Source: Lachnospiraceae bacterium
GTDB lineage: Bacteria; Bacillota; Clostridia; Lachnospirales; Lachnospiraceae
Assembly: GCA_910574285.1 (NCBI GenBank)
Contig: CAJTAL010000036.1
Location: 2,622 to 44,035 of the forward strand
Length of the DNA stretch: 41,414 nt
Direction: 5' to 3'
Shown: positions 31,945 to 39,395 of the stretch, one piece after another
Numbering within the stretch: position 1 is the stretch's first letter
Layout: each line of letters starts with the position of its first letter
The notes under the pieces: generated by a model
What the model was told of the DNA's origin: nothing
Databases searched by the model: none
Seen by the model: the letters and a program-made list of their open reading frames with translations, nothing else
Translations under genes and position numbers: made by a program

Positions 31945-32898
31945 TTGGGTTCCGGTTATGAGAAATCTGCTAGCGACCTTTTCCGTATCCTGAACAGTGT
32001 GGCAACGGAAAAAGCGGAGGAACAATACCAGCAGGAAATGACGGAAGAACTGCAGAAAGCGGCTAATGATATCCATTACGGTAATGCCCATGCAGGGATC
32101 CATGTGACAGTAAACCGGATGTGCAGTGTACCGGATGATCTGGTAAAAGCATATCAGTCCGTTGCACCGCCTCTTCTCCGAGCTTCAAAGAGGTTACAGA
32201 AGACCATCGCCCCGCTCCTGAAGGAAGAAAGCGAAGGCGGTAAGTTAAAAAACCTGCAGTTTGGAAAACGCCTGGATACAAGGGCGCTGCATCATGAAGA
32301 CGGTACATTTTTTACAAGGACAAGGCTCCCTTCGGAAGAACAAAAGCTGGCGGTAGGACTCCTGATCGATGAAAGCGGCTCCATGAGCAGCTCCGACCGA
32401 ATCACTTATGCAAGGATGACAGCGATTGTACTCTACGATTTCTGTCAAAGCCTGCAGATCCCGGTCACCATCTACGGGCATACCACGCCGGACTGTGAGG
32501 CCGGGGTGACGCTGTATTCTTATGCAGAATTTGATTCCATAGATACTTCCGACCGCTACAGGTTGATGGACATGAGTGCCAGAAACGGCAACCGGGACGG
32601 CGCTGCTTTACGCTATGTGGCAGAACATCTGAGCAAGCGTCCGGAAAACCAGAAGCTGCTCATCATCATTTCTGACGGGCAGCCTGCTGATTATGGATAC
32701 AGCGGCACTGAGGCGGAGGCGGATCTGCGCGGAATTAAGAAGGAATATTCAAAGAAGGGAATCATTCTCTTTGCTGCAGCTATCGGCTTCGACAAGGAGA
32801 ACATCAAGCGGATCTATCAGGATGGATTTCTGGATATCACAAAGCTCGAAGAACTGCCGAAGAACATGGCGCTTCTTGTAAAGCAGTATTTAAAATAA
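31945..32898 (+). CDS. VWA-domain C-terminal half of the split protein
   Basis: The frame is continuous with 30784-31905 apart from the TAA. It has a helical stretch (~residues 1-100 here) and then a von Willebrand A domain with MIDAS IDESGSMSSSDRI (Asp at 32368-32370) and LIIISDGQPADYGY, ending GIILFAAAIGFDKENIKRIY. VWA proteins act with MoxR ATPases in remodelling. The TTG at 31945 has no proper ribosome site; AAGGAAAC at 31907-31914 is too far, so separate translation is unlikely. The readable start of this part is the 31906 codon. Confidence 0.75.
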   Translation: MGSGYEKSASDLFRILNSVATEKAEEQYQQEMTEELQKAANDIHYGNAHAGIHVTVNRMCSVPDDLVKAYQSVAPPLLRASKRLQKTIAPLLKEESEGGKLKNLQFGKRLDTRALHHEDGTFFTRTRLPSEEQKLAVGLLIDESGSMSSSDRITYARMTAIVLYDFCQSLQIPVTIYGHTTPDCEAGVTLYSYAEFDSIDTSDRYRLMDMSARNGNRDGAALRYVAEHLSKRPENQKLLIIISDGQPADYGYSGTEAEADLRGIKKEYSKKGIILFAAAIGFDKENIKRIYQDGFLDITKLEELPKNMALLVKQYLK

Positions 32899-33004
32899 TG
32901 ACATGTTGAAATTCGTATTGTGCCGTATATTACCTGATGAGATGGTTCCTACGGTACGATACGAAACAGCTTAATAAATATTTAGAAAGAAGGGACATTG
33001 ATTC

Positions 33005-33868
33005 ATGAATCAGAATTATCAGACGAGGATTTCCCCTCAGATCTGCAAAGTACAGACCGACCGAAAACTGATTGCCGTCTATGACCAGTTGAAATGCGCT
33101 GCGCTGACACACTATGCACAGATCCATGCCAAAGGCGAGTATAAGGAAAATGACCATAAGGCAAATTCCCTGATCAAGCTCACCATCCAGGACTATTCCA
33201 ACGGCACCGGCGATAAGAATATAATCGCCCAGTTCAACCTGGCTCCTGAACAGATCCAGTTTATCTTAACCCGGATCACTGCAGGGTTCCAGGAATTTAA
33301 ATGGTCCCAGAGCAAGATCTACGGCGCGCCTGATGCACAGGAGTATTCTACGGCGCAGCAGTTTTCCATTTCGCGTCATACTAATGATTCCAGCGGGCGG
33401 CCCATGAAGAGCCCGTGGCGGATTCAGATTGTAAACGGGAAAGGCGTGAAAGTCCAGAACCAGAAAGGCGGTTCCTATATGAAATCCGGAAGCTTTTTCG
33501 CGGAGAAAAATGCGTTTATCCAGCTGACGGATATGGACCTCTATACGCTCCTAAAGCGCACGGATTCCTATATCACCAACTGGGAAGCGTGTATGGCGCC
33601 GTCACTGATCGCAAACGGAAAGCAGGCGTATGAGAAACAACAGCAGGACTGGCAGTCACAGAATCAGGGGCAGGATCAAGGGTATGCTCAGAATGGGCAA
33701 TATCAAGGGCAGGCCCAGAAATATTCCCAAAACAGTCAGTACCAAGATCAAACCCAGAATTATACACAGAACGGACAATACCAAAACCGGACTCCGTACT
33801 ATATGCAAAATAATACACAGAATAACCAGTACCAAAATCAGGGGCAGGGAAACACCTATGCCGCTTAG
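33005..33868 (+). CDS. Element-encoded protein with Q/N/Y-rich tail, unknown
   Basis: The 287-residue protein has a folded N-terminal domain (~residues 1-200) and a tail of ~75 residues built almost only from Gln, Asn, Tyr and Gly in degenerate repeats of the kind QNGQYQ. The tail resembles prion-like, self-associating segments. In the folded part, RPMKSPWRIQIVNGKG and GSYMKSGSFFAEKNAFIQLTD are distinctive; I do not know the family. AAGGGA precedes the ATG. It lies after the VWA gene and before the AbrB-like regulator. Confidence 0.6.
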   Translation: MNQNYQTRISPQICKVQTDRKLIAVYDQLKCAALTHYAQIHAKGEYKENDHKANSLIKLTIQDYSNGTGDKNIIAQFNLAPEQIQFILTRITAGFQEFKWSQSKIYGAPDAQEYSTAQQFSISRHTNDSSGRPMKSPWRIQIVNGKGVKVQNQKGGSYMKSGSFFAEKNAFIQLTDMDLYTLLKRTDSYITNWEACMAPSLIANGKQAYEKQQQDWQSQNQGQDQGYAQNGQYQGQAQKYSQNSQYQDQTQNYTQNGQYQNRTPYYMQNNTQNNQYQNQGQGNTYAA

Positions 33869-33892
33869 ATTTCAGGCACGATCATTTTTGGA

Positions 33893-33922
33893 AAAGGAAG
33901 CGGCCCTATGGCGGCTTCCTTT
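33893..33922 (+). terminator. Terminator-like hairpin
   Basis: AAAGGAAGC (33893-33901) is the exact complement of GCTTCCTTT (33914-33922), with an inner GCC/GGC pair, ending in a short T-run. It lies in the 76-base gap before the AbrB-like gene. Confidence 0.55.
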
Positions 33923-33944
33923 CCGTTAGAAAGAAGGTAAATCT

Positions 33945-34451
33945 ATGAAATATACCGATATCTGCACACTGGATGCACAAGGGCGGATCGTGATCCCGAC
34001 CAAGATGCGGAAGATTTTAAATCTTGTGAATCAGGATTCTCTGGAAGCGGAGCTTTCCGGCCAGGAAATCCATCTTAGGAAATGCGGGGAACTGCCAATA
34101 GATACACACAGGCTCGCATCCCTCCTTACCATCCTGTACAACAGCAGTCGGCATACCGTTGCCCTCTGTTCTGATACACAGGTCGTTCATGCAGTAGGAA
34201 GTTTTCTTCCAGACAGAACCCCTGTCTCCAAGGAACTCTCTGCCTGCATCCAGGCTGAAAAAGAATATCTCCCGGACACGAGCAGACCAGTCTATCTTAC
34301 CTCCAGTCCAGGCACACCAGTCGCTGCACTTTTCCCTGTCCACACCGAAAAGCCTCTGGCATTAGCAGTGCTTTCTGCAAAGCCGCTTACCGAGGTGGAG
34401 ATCGGATGTGCAAGGTTAGTTGCAGCCACAATCGCGCGTGAATTTGATTAG
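33945..34451 (+). CDS. AbrB/SpoVT-type transcriptional regulator
   Basis: The 168-residue protein has an N-terminal swapped-hairpin AbrB domain (LDAQGRIVIPTKMRKILNL through IHLRKCGE, ~residues 9-50). The C-terminal part (~55-168) resembles the GAF-like domain of SpoVT, and the length matches. SpoVT-type proteins control sporulation genes; here, within the element, it probably controls element genes. AAGAAGG precedes the ATG. It is followed after 61 bases by a sigma factor gene. Confidence 0.78.
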   Translation: MKYTDICTLDAQGRIVIPTKMRKILNLVNQDSLEAELSGQEIHLRKCGELPIDTHRLASLLTILYNSSRHTVALCSDTQVVHAVGSFLPDRTPVSKELSACIQAEKEYLPDTSRPVYLTSSPGTPVAALFPVHTEKPLALAVLSAKPLTEVEIGCARLVAATIAREFD

Positions 34452-34512
34452 CGAAAACAAGCTGGATATGAAACAGCTTACAATTTATTTAAAAGAAAGG
34501 ATCAAAAATACC

Positions 34513-35043
34513 ATGAAGAAAATACATCTATTAACTCAGGAACAACAGACGTTTGCAGAGCAGAACCATCACATCGTAGACCATTTTCTCTCCAGAAAAA
34601 GGCTGGATGCAGAGGAATTTTATGATGTCGTCATCTTTGGCTATCTGTTAGCTGTACAGGAATATCTGGAGAAACCCAGATTATCCGATTACGCCTTCAG
34701 TACCATCGCATGGCGGAACATGAATGACTGCCTTATCAATGAATATGCCTACCGGAACTGCGGGAAGCGGGCAGCTGTTACCGGTCCCTTAGAGGAGGAA
34801 TATCTGTCCATTGACACGCTTCTCCCCAACCGGATACAGAGGGCAGCGGAAACCCTGGATAACCAGAAACTGCTGGTCAAGTTGCTTGCCTATATCACCC
34901 CAAAAGAACAGGAAGTGGTCCGCCTGAAAGCGGACGGCTACACATATCAGGAGATTGCAGAGAAATGCAGCCTCACCGTATATGGCGTGGAAAGCCGTTT
35001 CAGCCGGATGCGCCGGCGGTTACGAAGTCTTGCCCTGATGTAG
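34513..35043 (+). CDS. Sigma-70 family protein (second sigma factor)
   Basis: The 176-residue protein has a region 2-like part (EEFYDVVIFGYLLAVQEYLE, DYAFSTIAWRNMNDCLI, ~residues 36-80) and a region 4 HTH (LLAYITPKEQEVVRLKADGYTYQEIAEKCSLTVYGVESRFSRMRRRL, ~125-171). The ATG at 34513 follows AAAGGA by 12 bases; the open frame extends further up but overlaps the regulator gene. It may direct polymerase to late or transfer promoters together with the factor encoded at 21069. Confidence 0.75.
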   Translation: MKKIHLLTQEQQTFAEQNHHIVDHFLSRKRLDAEEFYDVVIFGYLLAVQEYLEKPRLSDYAFSTIAWRNMNDCLINEYAYRNCGKRAAVTGPLEEEYLSIDTLLPNRIQRAAETLDNQKLLVKLLAYITPKEQEVVRLKADGYTYQEIAEKCSLTVYGVESRFSRMRRRLRSLALM

Positions 35044-35055
35044 AGGAGGATTCCT

Positions 35056-36111
35056 ATGAACGATTTGCAAATACAACGGGCGGCAGAGCTTCTTCAGAAT
35101 GAATTTGGCCCGGAATGGCAGACCATTGCCGGAATGCTCGGCACAGAAGGACTGCGGAAGCGTGTAGGCAAAGAGCTCACATCCTTTATGGCGTTTCCAG
35201 AGCGCGGAAATGGCGGAGATAACCACTGGAGAGGAAACTGCTCTCCGGAAGTGGTTGCTTCCATCCTGCGCTATGTTCTGGACTGCAAGCGTTACTACGG
35301 CAAAGATATAAGCCAGTTTACCCTGATGGACCCCATGAGTGGTTCCGGCACTTCCCAGACTGTAGCAGACCAGTTTCAGGTACGTTCATTGCTTTATGAC
35401 CTGAATCCTGTACCTGCTTATGGCTATGGGAACTGGAACGCATTAAAAAATGATGTGGAGGACTCGGCAGACCTGATCTTCTTTCATCCGCCGTACCACG
35501 ACATCATCAAATACAGCGGAAATATGTGGGGACAGCCTCACCCGGATGACCTGTCGAGATGTGAGAACTATCAGGACTTCCTGGAGAAATTGAATTACTG
35601 TATCCGGAAGTTTTTCTTTGCGTTACGCAAGGACGGCAGGCTTGCGGTACTGGTTGGGGATATCCGGAAAGACGGTCATTTTTACAGCATGCAGAACGAC
35701 CTGATGCGTATGGGCGAATTTGAATCCTTTCTTGTAAAGGGGCAGTTCAACTGCGTGTCGGATAACCGCAGGTATAAAAAGCCGTTCATCCCGGTCGTTA
35801 CGGAATATGTGCTGATTCTAAAGAAAGCCGATTCCCTGACAGTCCCCTTTTCCTGCAGGCAGGACGGCTGCCTGTCGGTAAGCCAGACGGATCTTCAGAC
35901 CATTACCTGGCACCATCTGATCCGGATGACCATGGAAAGCATGGGAGGGACGGCGGCATTATCGGATCTATACGCTCTGCTTCGGAACCATCCCAAAGCG
36001 CGGAAGAACCCGCACTATGAGGACCGGATCCGGGCAACCATCTACGAGCATCCGGATCAGTACCTCCGGACTGCCCAGGGATGCTATCAGTTAAACTATG
36101 CAGTAGCCTAA
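35056..36111 (+). CDS. DNA methyltransferase-like protein with HPPY motif
   Basis: The 351-residue protein has motif I (SAM binding) DPMSGSGTSQTVAD at ~95-108 and a motif IV-like catalytic site FFHPPYHDIIKYSGN at ~143-157. N6-adenine enzymes use DPPY or NPPY and N4-cytosine enzymes SPPY, so HPPY is a departure at the first position. RLAVLVGDIRKDGHFY (~200) is another conserved segment. The C-terminal ~80 residues (~265-345) look like a helix-rich DNA-binding part. No restriction enzyme gene is adjacent, so it is an orphan that may protect the element or regulate it. GGAGGA precedes the ATG; the gene follows the sigma gene by 12 bases. Confidence 0.78.
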   Translation: MNDLQIQRAAELLQNEFGPEWQTIAGMLGTEGLRKRVGKELTSFMAFPERGNGGDNHWRGNCSPEVVASILRYVLDCKRYYGKDISQFTLMDPMSGSGTSQTVADQFQVRSLLYDLNPVPAYGYGNWNALKNDVEDSADLIFFHPPYHDIIKYSGNMWGQPHPDDLSRCENYQDFLEKLNYCIRKFFFALRKDGRLAVLVGDIRKDGHFYSMQNDLMRMGEFESFLVKGQFNCVSDNRRYKKPFIPVVTEYVLILKKADSLTVPFSCRQDGCLSVSQTDLQTITWHHLIRMTMESMGGTAALSDLYALLRNHPKARKNPHYEDRIRATIYEHPDQYLRTAQGCYQLNYAVA

Positions 36112-36178
36112 AAACGAAAAACTAAATCTCACGTGGAACTAAACAAATCCGCAATTTTAAGAAAGGAAACCATCTACT

Positions 36179-36430
36179 ATGAAAAGACACCGAAAAGAAC
36201 CATTACAAAATGTCAAGAAAACCATCGTCACCATGACCGGCACCCCGTCCCTGCCCCTCCGTATCGGGGAAAACGCATGGATCCGTACCCGTCATCAGTT
36301 CTTTACAACTTCTATGGTCTTAAAGATTATGGAAGTGGCGGAAGACGGTATAAAATTTGAGACCTGCAACACGATTTACCATCTCAGATACGAAACCATT
36401 TCTGCCGAAAGCGGGGTGATGTGCGCTTGA
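36179..36430 (+). CDS. Small basic protein, unknown
   Basis: The 83-residue protein starts MKRHRKEPLQNVKKTIVTMTG and has a strand-rich core (SLPLRIGENAWIRTRHQFFTTSMVLKIMEVAEDGIKFETCNTIYHL), which looks like a small beta-barrel. No family is recognised. AAAGGA lies 11 bases upstream of the ATG. Its TGA overlaps the TTG start of the next gene. Confidence 0.5.
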   Translation: MKRHRKEPLQNVKKTIVTMTGTPSLPLRIGENAWIRTRHQFFTTSMVLKIMEVAEDGIKFETCNTIYHLRYETISAESGVMCA

Positions 36431-37116
36431 CAAAGATTCAAGAACTGGGAAGCAGCCTTCAAAAGCTGCTTTCCACCCTAAAGAAAAACCGTGAAATGAT
36501 CCCTCTTGAAGTCCTGAAATCCCATTACCAGCAGCCTTATTACGCTCTGATCCGGGAGATTAACAAAACTGCATCTGCATTTGCAAAGGCGGTCCTTATC
36601 AATCACCTTATCCTAAATCCAGATATCTCTTTAGATAAGCAGGCGGCTGTCATCAACCAAGTGATTGCAGAGTCCGGCATAGATCGACAAATGAGTTCCT
36701 GTATTTCCAGAACCTACAATGTTGAGCAGCTTTACCAGATGGCATTGGAGCTTCGGCAAAAGATTGAATGTGCCTTATGGCCATACATCGACCTGAAAAC
36801 CTGCCTGGTGTTTGACTTGGACAATCCGGATGCGGAACCTGTCACCTATAATACCTTGACGAGGCAAATCTGCAGAGATGGAATCTGGGAGAATCAGGAG
36901 TTAGATCTTCAGTGGAAATTTTTATTTTATCCAAATGCAAGGATTCATCCAGGCGATGAATCAGTCAAAGAAGAAAAGGAGGAGAATGGCTATGACTACA
37001 CATATGGAACTGAAAACAGCTGCACACCTGTCAGATCAGGAAACGGAGAAAATCTACCGCATACGGCAGTGCCTTTACAGGGAAATGGATTTTATCAGCC
37101 GCTGCAGGGAACGTAA
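36427..37116 (+). CDS. Hypothetical helical protein, TTG start
   Basis: The ~229-residue protein is mostly helical, with a conserved-looking middle (YYALIREINKTASAFAKAVLI and YNVEQLYQMALELRQKIECALWPYIDL). The start is placed at TTG 36427, which shares TTGA with the previous stop and has GGGGTG 7 bases upstream; a GTG at 36421 is too close to that site. The final ~42 residues overlap the next gene by 125 bases in another frame and read like non-coding composition, so the true end may have been moved by a frameshift. Function unknown. Confidence 0.5.
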   Translation: MTKIQELGSSLQKLLSTLKKNREMIPLEVLKSHYQQPYYALIREINKTASAFAKAVLINHLILNPDISLDKQAAVINQVIAESGIDRQMSSCISRTYNVEQLYQMALELRQKIECALWPYIDLKTCLVFDLDNPDAEPVTYNTLTRQICRDGIWENQELDLQWKFLFYPNARIHPGDESVKEEKEENGYDYTYGTENSCTPVRSGNGENLPHTAVPLQGNGFYQPLQGT

Positions 37117-37321
37117 AAAGGAAGAAATCGGCTTATGCAACCTTCCTTACCAAACGCTTTCCGAGGAGAAAAAGCTTCTTGATCTGGCATATGAATTATA
37201 TAACGATATGGAAGATTCCAATACCGCCTATAATGTGACCCTTGATCTTGTCATTGATGAAATTGAGAAATACATAAAAGATAATCCATGCTGGAATATG
37301 GAATCGGAGGTGGATGAGTAA
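36992..37321 (+). CDS. Hypothetical helical protein
   Basis: The 109-residue protein begins MTTHMELKTAAHLSDQETEK and is acidic and helical, with paired Cys (RQCLYRE, SRCRERKKE). AAAGGAGG is 9 bases upstream of ATG 36992; the ATG at 36986 is too close. It overlaps the preceding gene by 125 bases. Its TAA overlaps the ATG of the next gene (TAATG), so translation is coupled. The family is not recognised. Confidence 0.5.
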   Translation: MTTHMELKTAAHLSDQETEKIYRIRQCLYREMDFISRCRERKKEEIGLCNLPYQTLSEEKKLLDLAYELYNDMEDSNTAYNVTLDLVIDEIEKYIKDNPCWNMESEVDE

Positions 37322-37929
37322 TGGCAAATATCTGCTGTGATGATGTCTATTTCTATTCACAATCCAATCCTGAACATCTGGCTGCATTGTGGGAAGACCT
37401 GGAGACATCCATTGCCTTCTGCAGCAATGAAGATCTTGCATGGATTGGGAACCTGTTTGAATTAAAGAAAATCTCTGCAGAGGGGATTTCTCTCCGTGGG
37501 ACAATAATCTATATGGAACGGAATCCGGACAACATCCTTCTCAGTACCTCTGTAGCATGGTCTCCGCTTTACGAAGCATACCAAGCGATTGCCAAAGCCT
37601 ATCAGGTGGATTTTGTCATGCAGAGCATAGAACCGGGATGCAACACCTATATCAATACCGATTATTCCGGTCAGTATTTCCCAGACCATTATGCTGTGTC
37701 CGTGGAAGATGAAGCGTTCCTGACACCGGCAGGTATTCTGGCAGGTGAGAAACTGGAGCATGGAGAACTATTTACTACGGACGCTACTCTGATGGAGCGC
37801 TTTGCCAAGATGGGATATCCCGCAGATACACTGGAAATGCTGGATGCGCTTTTGGGAGATACAGGAATTGAAGTCCACTGCTTTGAAGATCCTTATTCCC
37901 TGAGTGATTTAACAGACGAGGAGGAATGA
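37321..37929 (+). CDS. YubB-like/DUF1281-type ferredoxin-fold protein
   Basis: The 202-residue protein begins MANICCDDVYFYSQS, close to the MANWC.N.L.I.G start of the YubB ferredoxin-like plasmid proteins. It has the GTIIYMERNPDNILLSTSVAWSPLYEAYQAIAKAY centre of these proteins, in which the region after the strand holds Trp and Tyr. They are typical of conjugative plasmids and are of unknown function. It is acidic, ending SDLTDEEE. ATG 37321 overlaps the previous stop (TAATG). Confidence 0.6.
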   Translation: MANICCDDVYFYSQSNPEHLAALWEDLETSIAFCSNEDLAWIGNLFELKKISAEGISLRGTIIYMERNPDNILLSTSVAWSPLYEAYQAIAKAYQVDFVMQSIEPGCNTYINTDYSGQYFPDHYAVSVEDEAFLTPAGILAGEKLEHGELFTTDATLMERFAKMGYPADTLEMLDALLGDTGIEVHCFEDPYSLSDLTDEEE

Positions 37930-37932
37930 TGT

Positions 37933-38178
37933 ATGAAGCTATATGTATTATGCAGTTATGGAGACGGTCTGAATGATCCCGATGTCTCCACAGATTATCA
38001 GGAACTCTATGAAAAGATGGAGAAAAGCTACTGGATGACTCTGGATCACGTTTCCCAGACAGAAGAAGAACAGGAAAATACCTATCTGAGCGGATACAGC
38101 GCCAGGGCTGTCATACATGGTGACTGGATGGAATGGTCCATTACAGAGCTGGAAATTCCAATTTCCCGCCTATCATAA
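37933..38178 (+). CDS. Small acidic protein, unknown
   Basis: The 81-residue protein is acidic, with KLYVLCSYGDGLNDPDVSTDY at the start and AVIHGDWMEWSITELEIP near the end. No family is recognised. AGGAGGAATGATGT precedes the ATG, so the ribosome site is strong. It lies directly after the YubB-like gene, which suggests a joint operon, and is followed by a terminator-like hairpin. Confidence 0.5.
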   Translation: MKLYVLCSYGDGLNDPDVSTDYQELYEKMEKSYWMTLDHVSQTEEEQENTYLSGYSARAVIHGDWMEWSITELEIPISRLS

Positions 38179-38201
38179 ATCCAAAAGCGCAAATGTATTC
38201 T

Positions 38202-38230
38202 GAGCCGCCTGATTTTCGGGCGGCTCATTT
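38202..38230 (+). terminator. Terminator-like hairpin
   Basis: GAGCCGCC (38202-38209) pairs with GGCGGCTC (38219-38226), followed by ATTTCC. The T-run is weak but the stem is strong and GC-rich, so it probably ends the preceding operon. Confidence 0.5.
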
Positions 38231-38273
38231 CCTCCAACAGAACCCTGAAAACCCGGAATTTTCTTTTTCCCTA

Positions 38274-38302
38274 TTGGATAGGCACATACTTTTTGTTATA
38301 AT
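38274..38302 (+). promoter_or_regulatory. Promoter of DUF3990 toxin module
   Basis: TTGGAT (38274-38279) and TATAAT (38297-38302) with 17-base spacing, in front of the ribosome site GGAGG at 38316-38320. The gene therefore has its own promoter and can be expressed apart from the element operon. Confidence 0.7.
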
Positions 38303-38328
38303 AAATTTACAATTATGGAGGTAACCAT

Positions 38329-39021
38329 ATGAGTATTCAATCGGACGTGGAAATGTTATCTATTCAGGCTTTGGAGTATTATGCAAGAGCTCATAAGTTA
38401 TCTGAAGCCGATACGGTCCATTTATTCCACAAATATCAAGTTTTTGAAAAAATAATCTTACAGCATGAATATCTGCACCAGTTAGATTTTAGTGAAACAC
38501 TCAATTACATCGAAGAAATTATAGCTGAAGGCACATCCACCTTGATTTTATATCATGGCTCCAATATTGCCTTTGACCGTATTGATTTGTCTAAATCCCA
38601 TAACCGCAGGGATTTTGGACGTGGTTTTTATTGCACCATACTGGAGAAACAGGCAAGCGAATGGGCGCACCGTCTGTATATGAGGAATCTATCTGGCAAA
38701 GAATATGTTTATCAGTATGTTTTTCACCAATCAGAATATCTTAAAATAAAGCATTTTTATGCATTGGATGCCGAATGGCTGGAGTTTATCAAGAATAACC
38801 GCATCAAAGGCGGAATCCAGCACTCCTATGATGTTGTGATTGGTCCTGTTGCAGATGATAATACGATGGAAACTGTTCAGCTCTATATGTCTGGTATTTT
38901 GAAATCCAGTGAAGCTGTAGAAAGATTGCGGTATAACAAAGTAAATAATCAGGTTTCTTTCCATACACCGTATGCTTTGAAACATTTGAAATTTGAGATT
39001 CGCAAGGAGGTTCTCTCATGA
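38329..39021 (+). CDS. DUF3791-DUF3990 fusion, ADP-ribosyltransferase-like toxin
   Basis: The 230-residue protein joins two families. Residues ~1-68 (DVEMLSIQALEYYARAHKLSEADTVHLFHKYQVFEKII) match DUF3791. Residues ~70-200 match DUF3990: LYHGSNIAFDRIDLSKSHNRRDFGRGFYCTILEKQASEWA, the fold of mono-ADP-ribosyltransferases with an HGS and GRGFY. DUF3990 proteins are thought to be ART-like toxins, with DUF3791 as the partner. Here they are fused, with a small gene (39018) overlapping the stop. ATG 38329 follows GGAGGTAACC. Confidence 0.7.
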   Translation: MSIQSDVEMLSIQALEYYARAHKLSEADTVHLFHKYQVFEKIILQHEYLHQLDFSETLNYIEEIIAEGTSTLILYHGSNIAFDRIDLSKSHNRRDFGRGFYCTILEKQASEWAHRLYMRNLSGKEYVYQYVFHQSEYLKIKHFYALDAEWLEFIKNNRIKGGIQHSYDVVIGPVADDNTMETVQLYMSGILKSSEAVERLRYNKVNNQVSFHTPYALKHLKFEIRKEVLS

Positions 39022-39263
39022 TGGAAGGAAAATATTTTTTTAATGGAAAAGATATTACTATGAATATGTGCATCCAGATTCGGGATGTGATTGACATTAT
39101 TCAGGCAACAACCGGTTTGAATTTTCCAGACGCAACTTTGGCTTTTTATGAGTCCAAAACGTACAAGGCCCTTCAGAACACAGACAACACCCTATGGGCA
39201 GAATCTGCCGGTTATATCGCAGACCGATATTTTGAAGAATGTACAGAAACAAGCTGTGTTTAA
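39018..39263 (+). CDS. Small protein coupled to DUF3990 gene, probable antitoxin
   Basis: The 81-residue protein (80 from the second ATG at 39021) has DATLAFYESKTYKALQNTDNTLWAESAGYIADRYFEE, a motif seen in short proteins next to DUF3990 genes. AAGGAGG precedes the first ATG by about 7 bases, and the start overlaps the toxin stop (ATGA), so translation is coupled. Function as an antitoxin is inferred from overlap and from the family context, not shown. Confidence 0.5.
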   Translation: MMEGKYFFNGKDITMNMCIQIRDVIDIIQATTGLNFPDATLAFYESKTYKALQNTDNTLWAESAGYIADRYFEECTETSCV

Positions 39264-39275
39264 AGAAATATTCCA

Positions 39276-39301
39276 AGCCGCTCATATTGGGCGGCTCTTT
39301 T
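39276..39301 (+). terminator. Terminator of toxin module
   Basis: AGCCGC (39276-39281) pairs with GCGGCT (39291-39296), with an AA/ T-run at the end (CTTTT). It closes the plus-strand transcript before the convergent acetyltransferase gene. Confidence 0.65.
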
Positions 39302-39395
39302 CAGCAGCATACAAAAAGTGATTTTTACCTGCAAAACTCACACGCACGACGACCTTATTGCGGTATCTGCCTTATATGCCGCTACATCCCTATTG

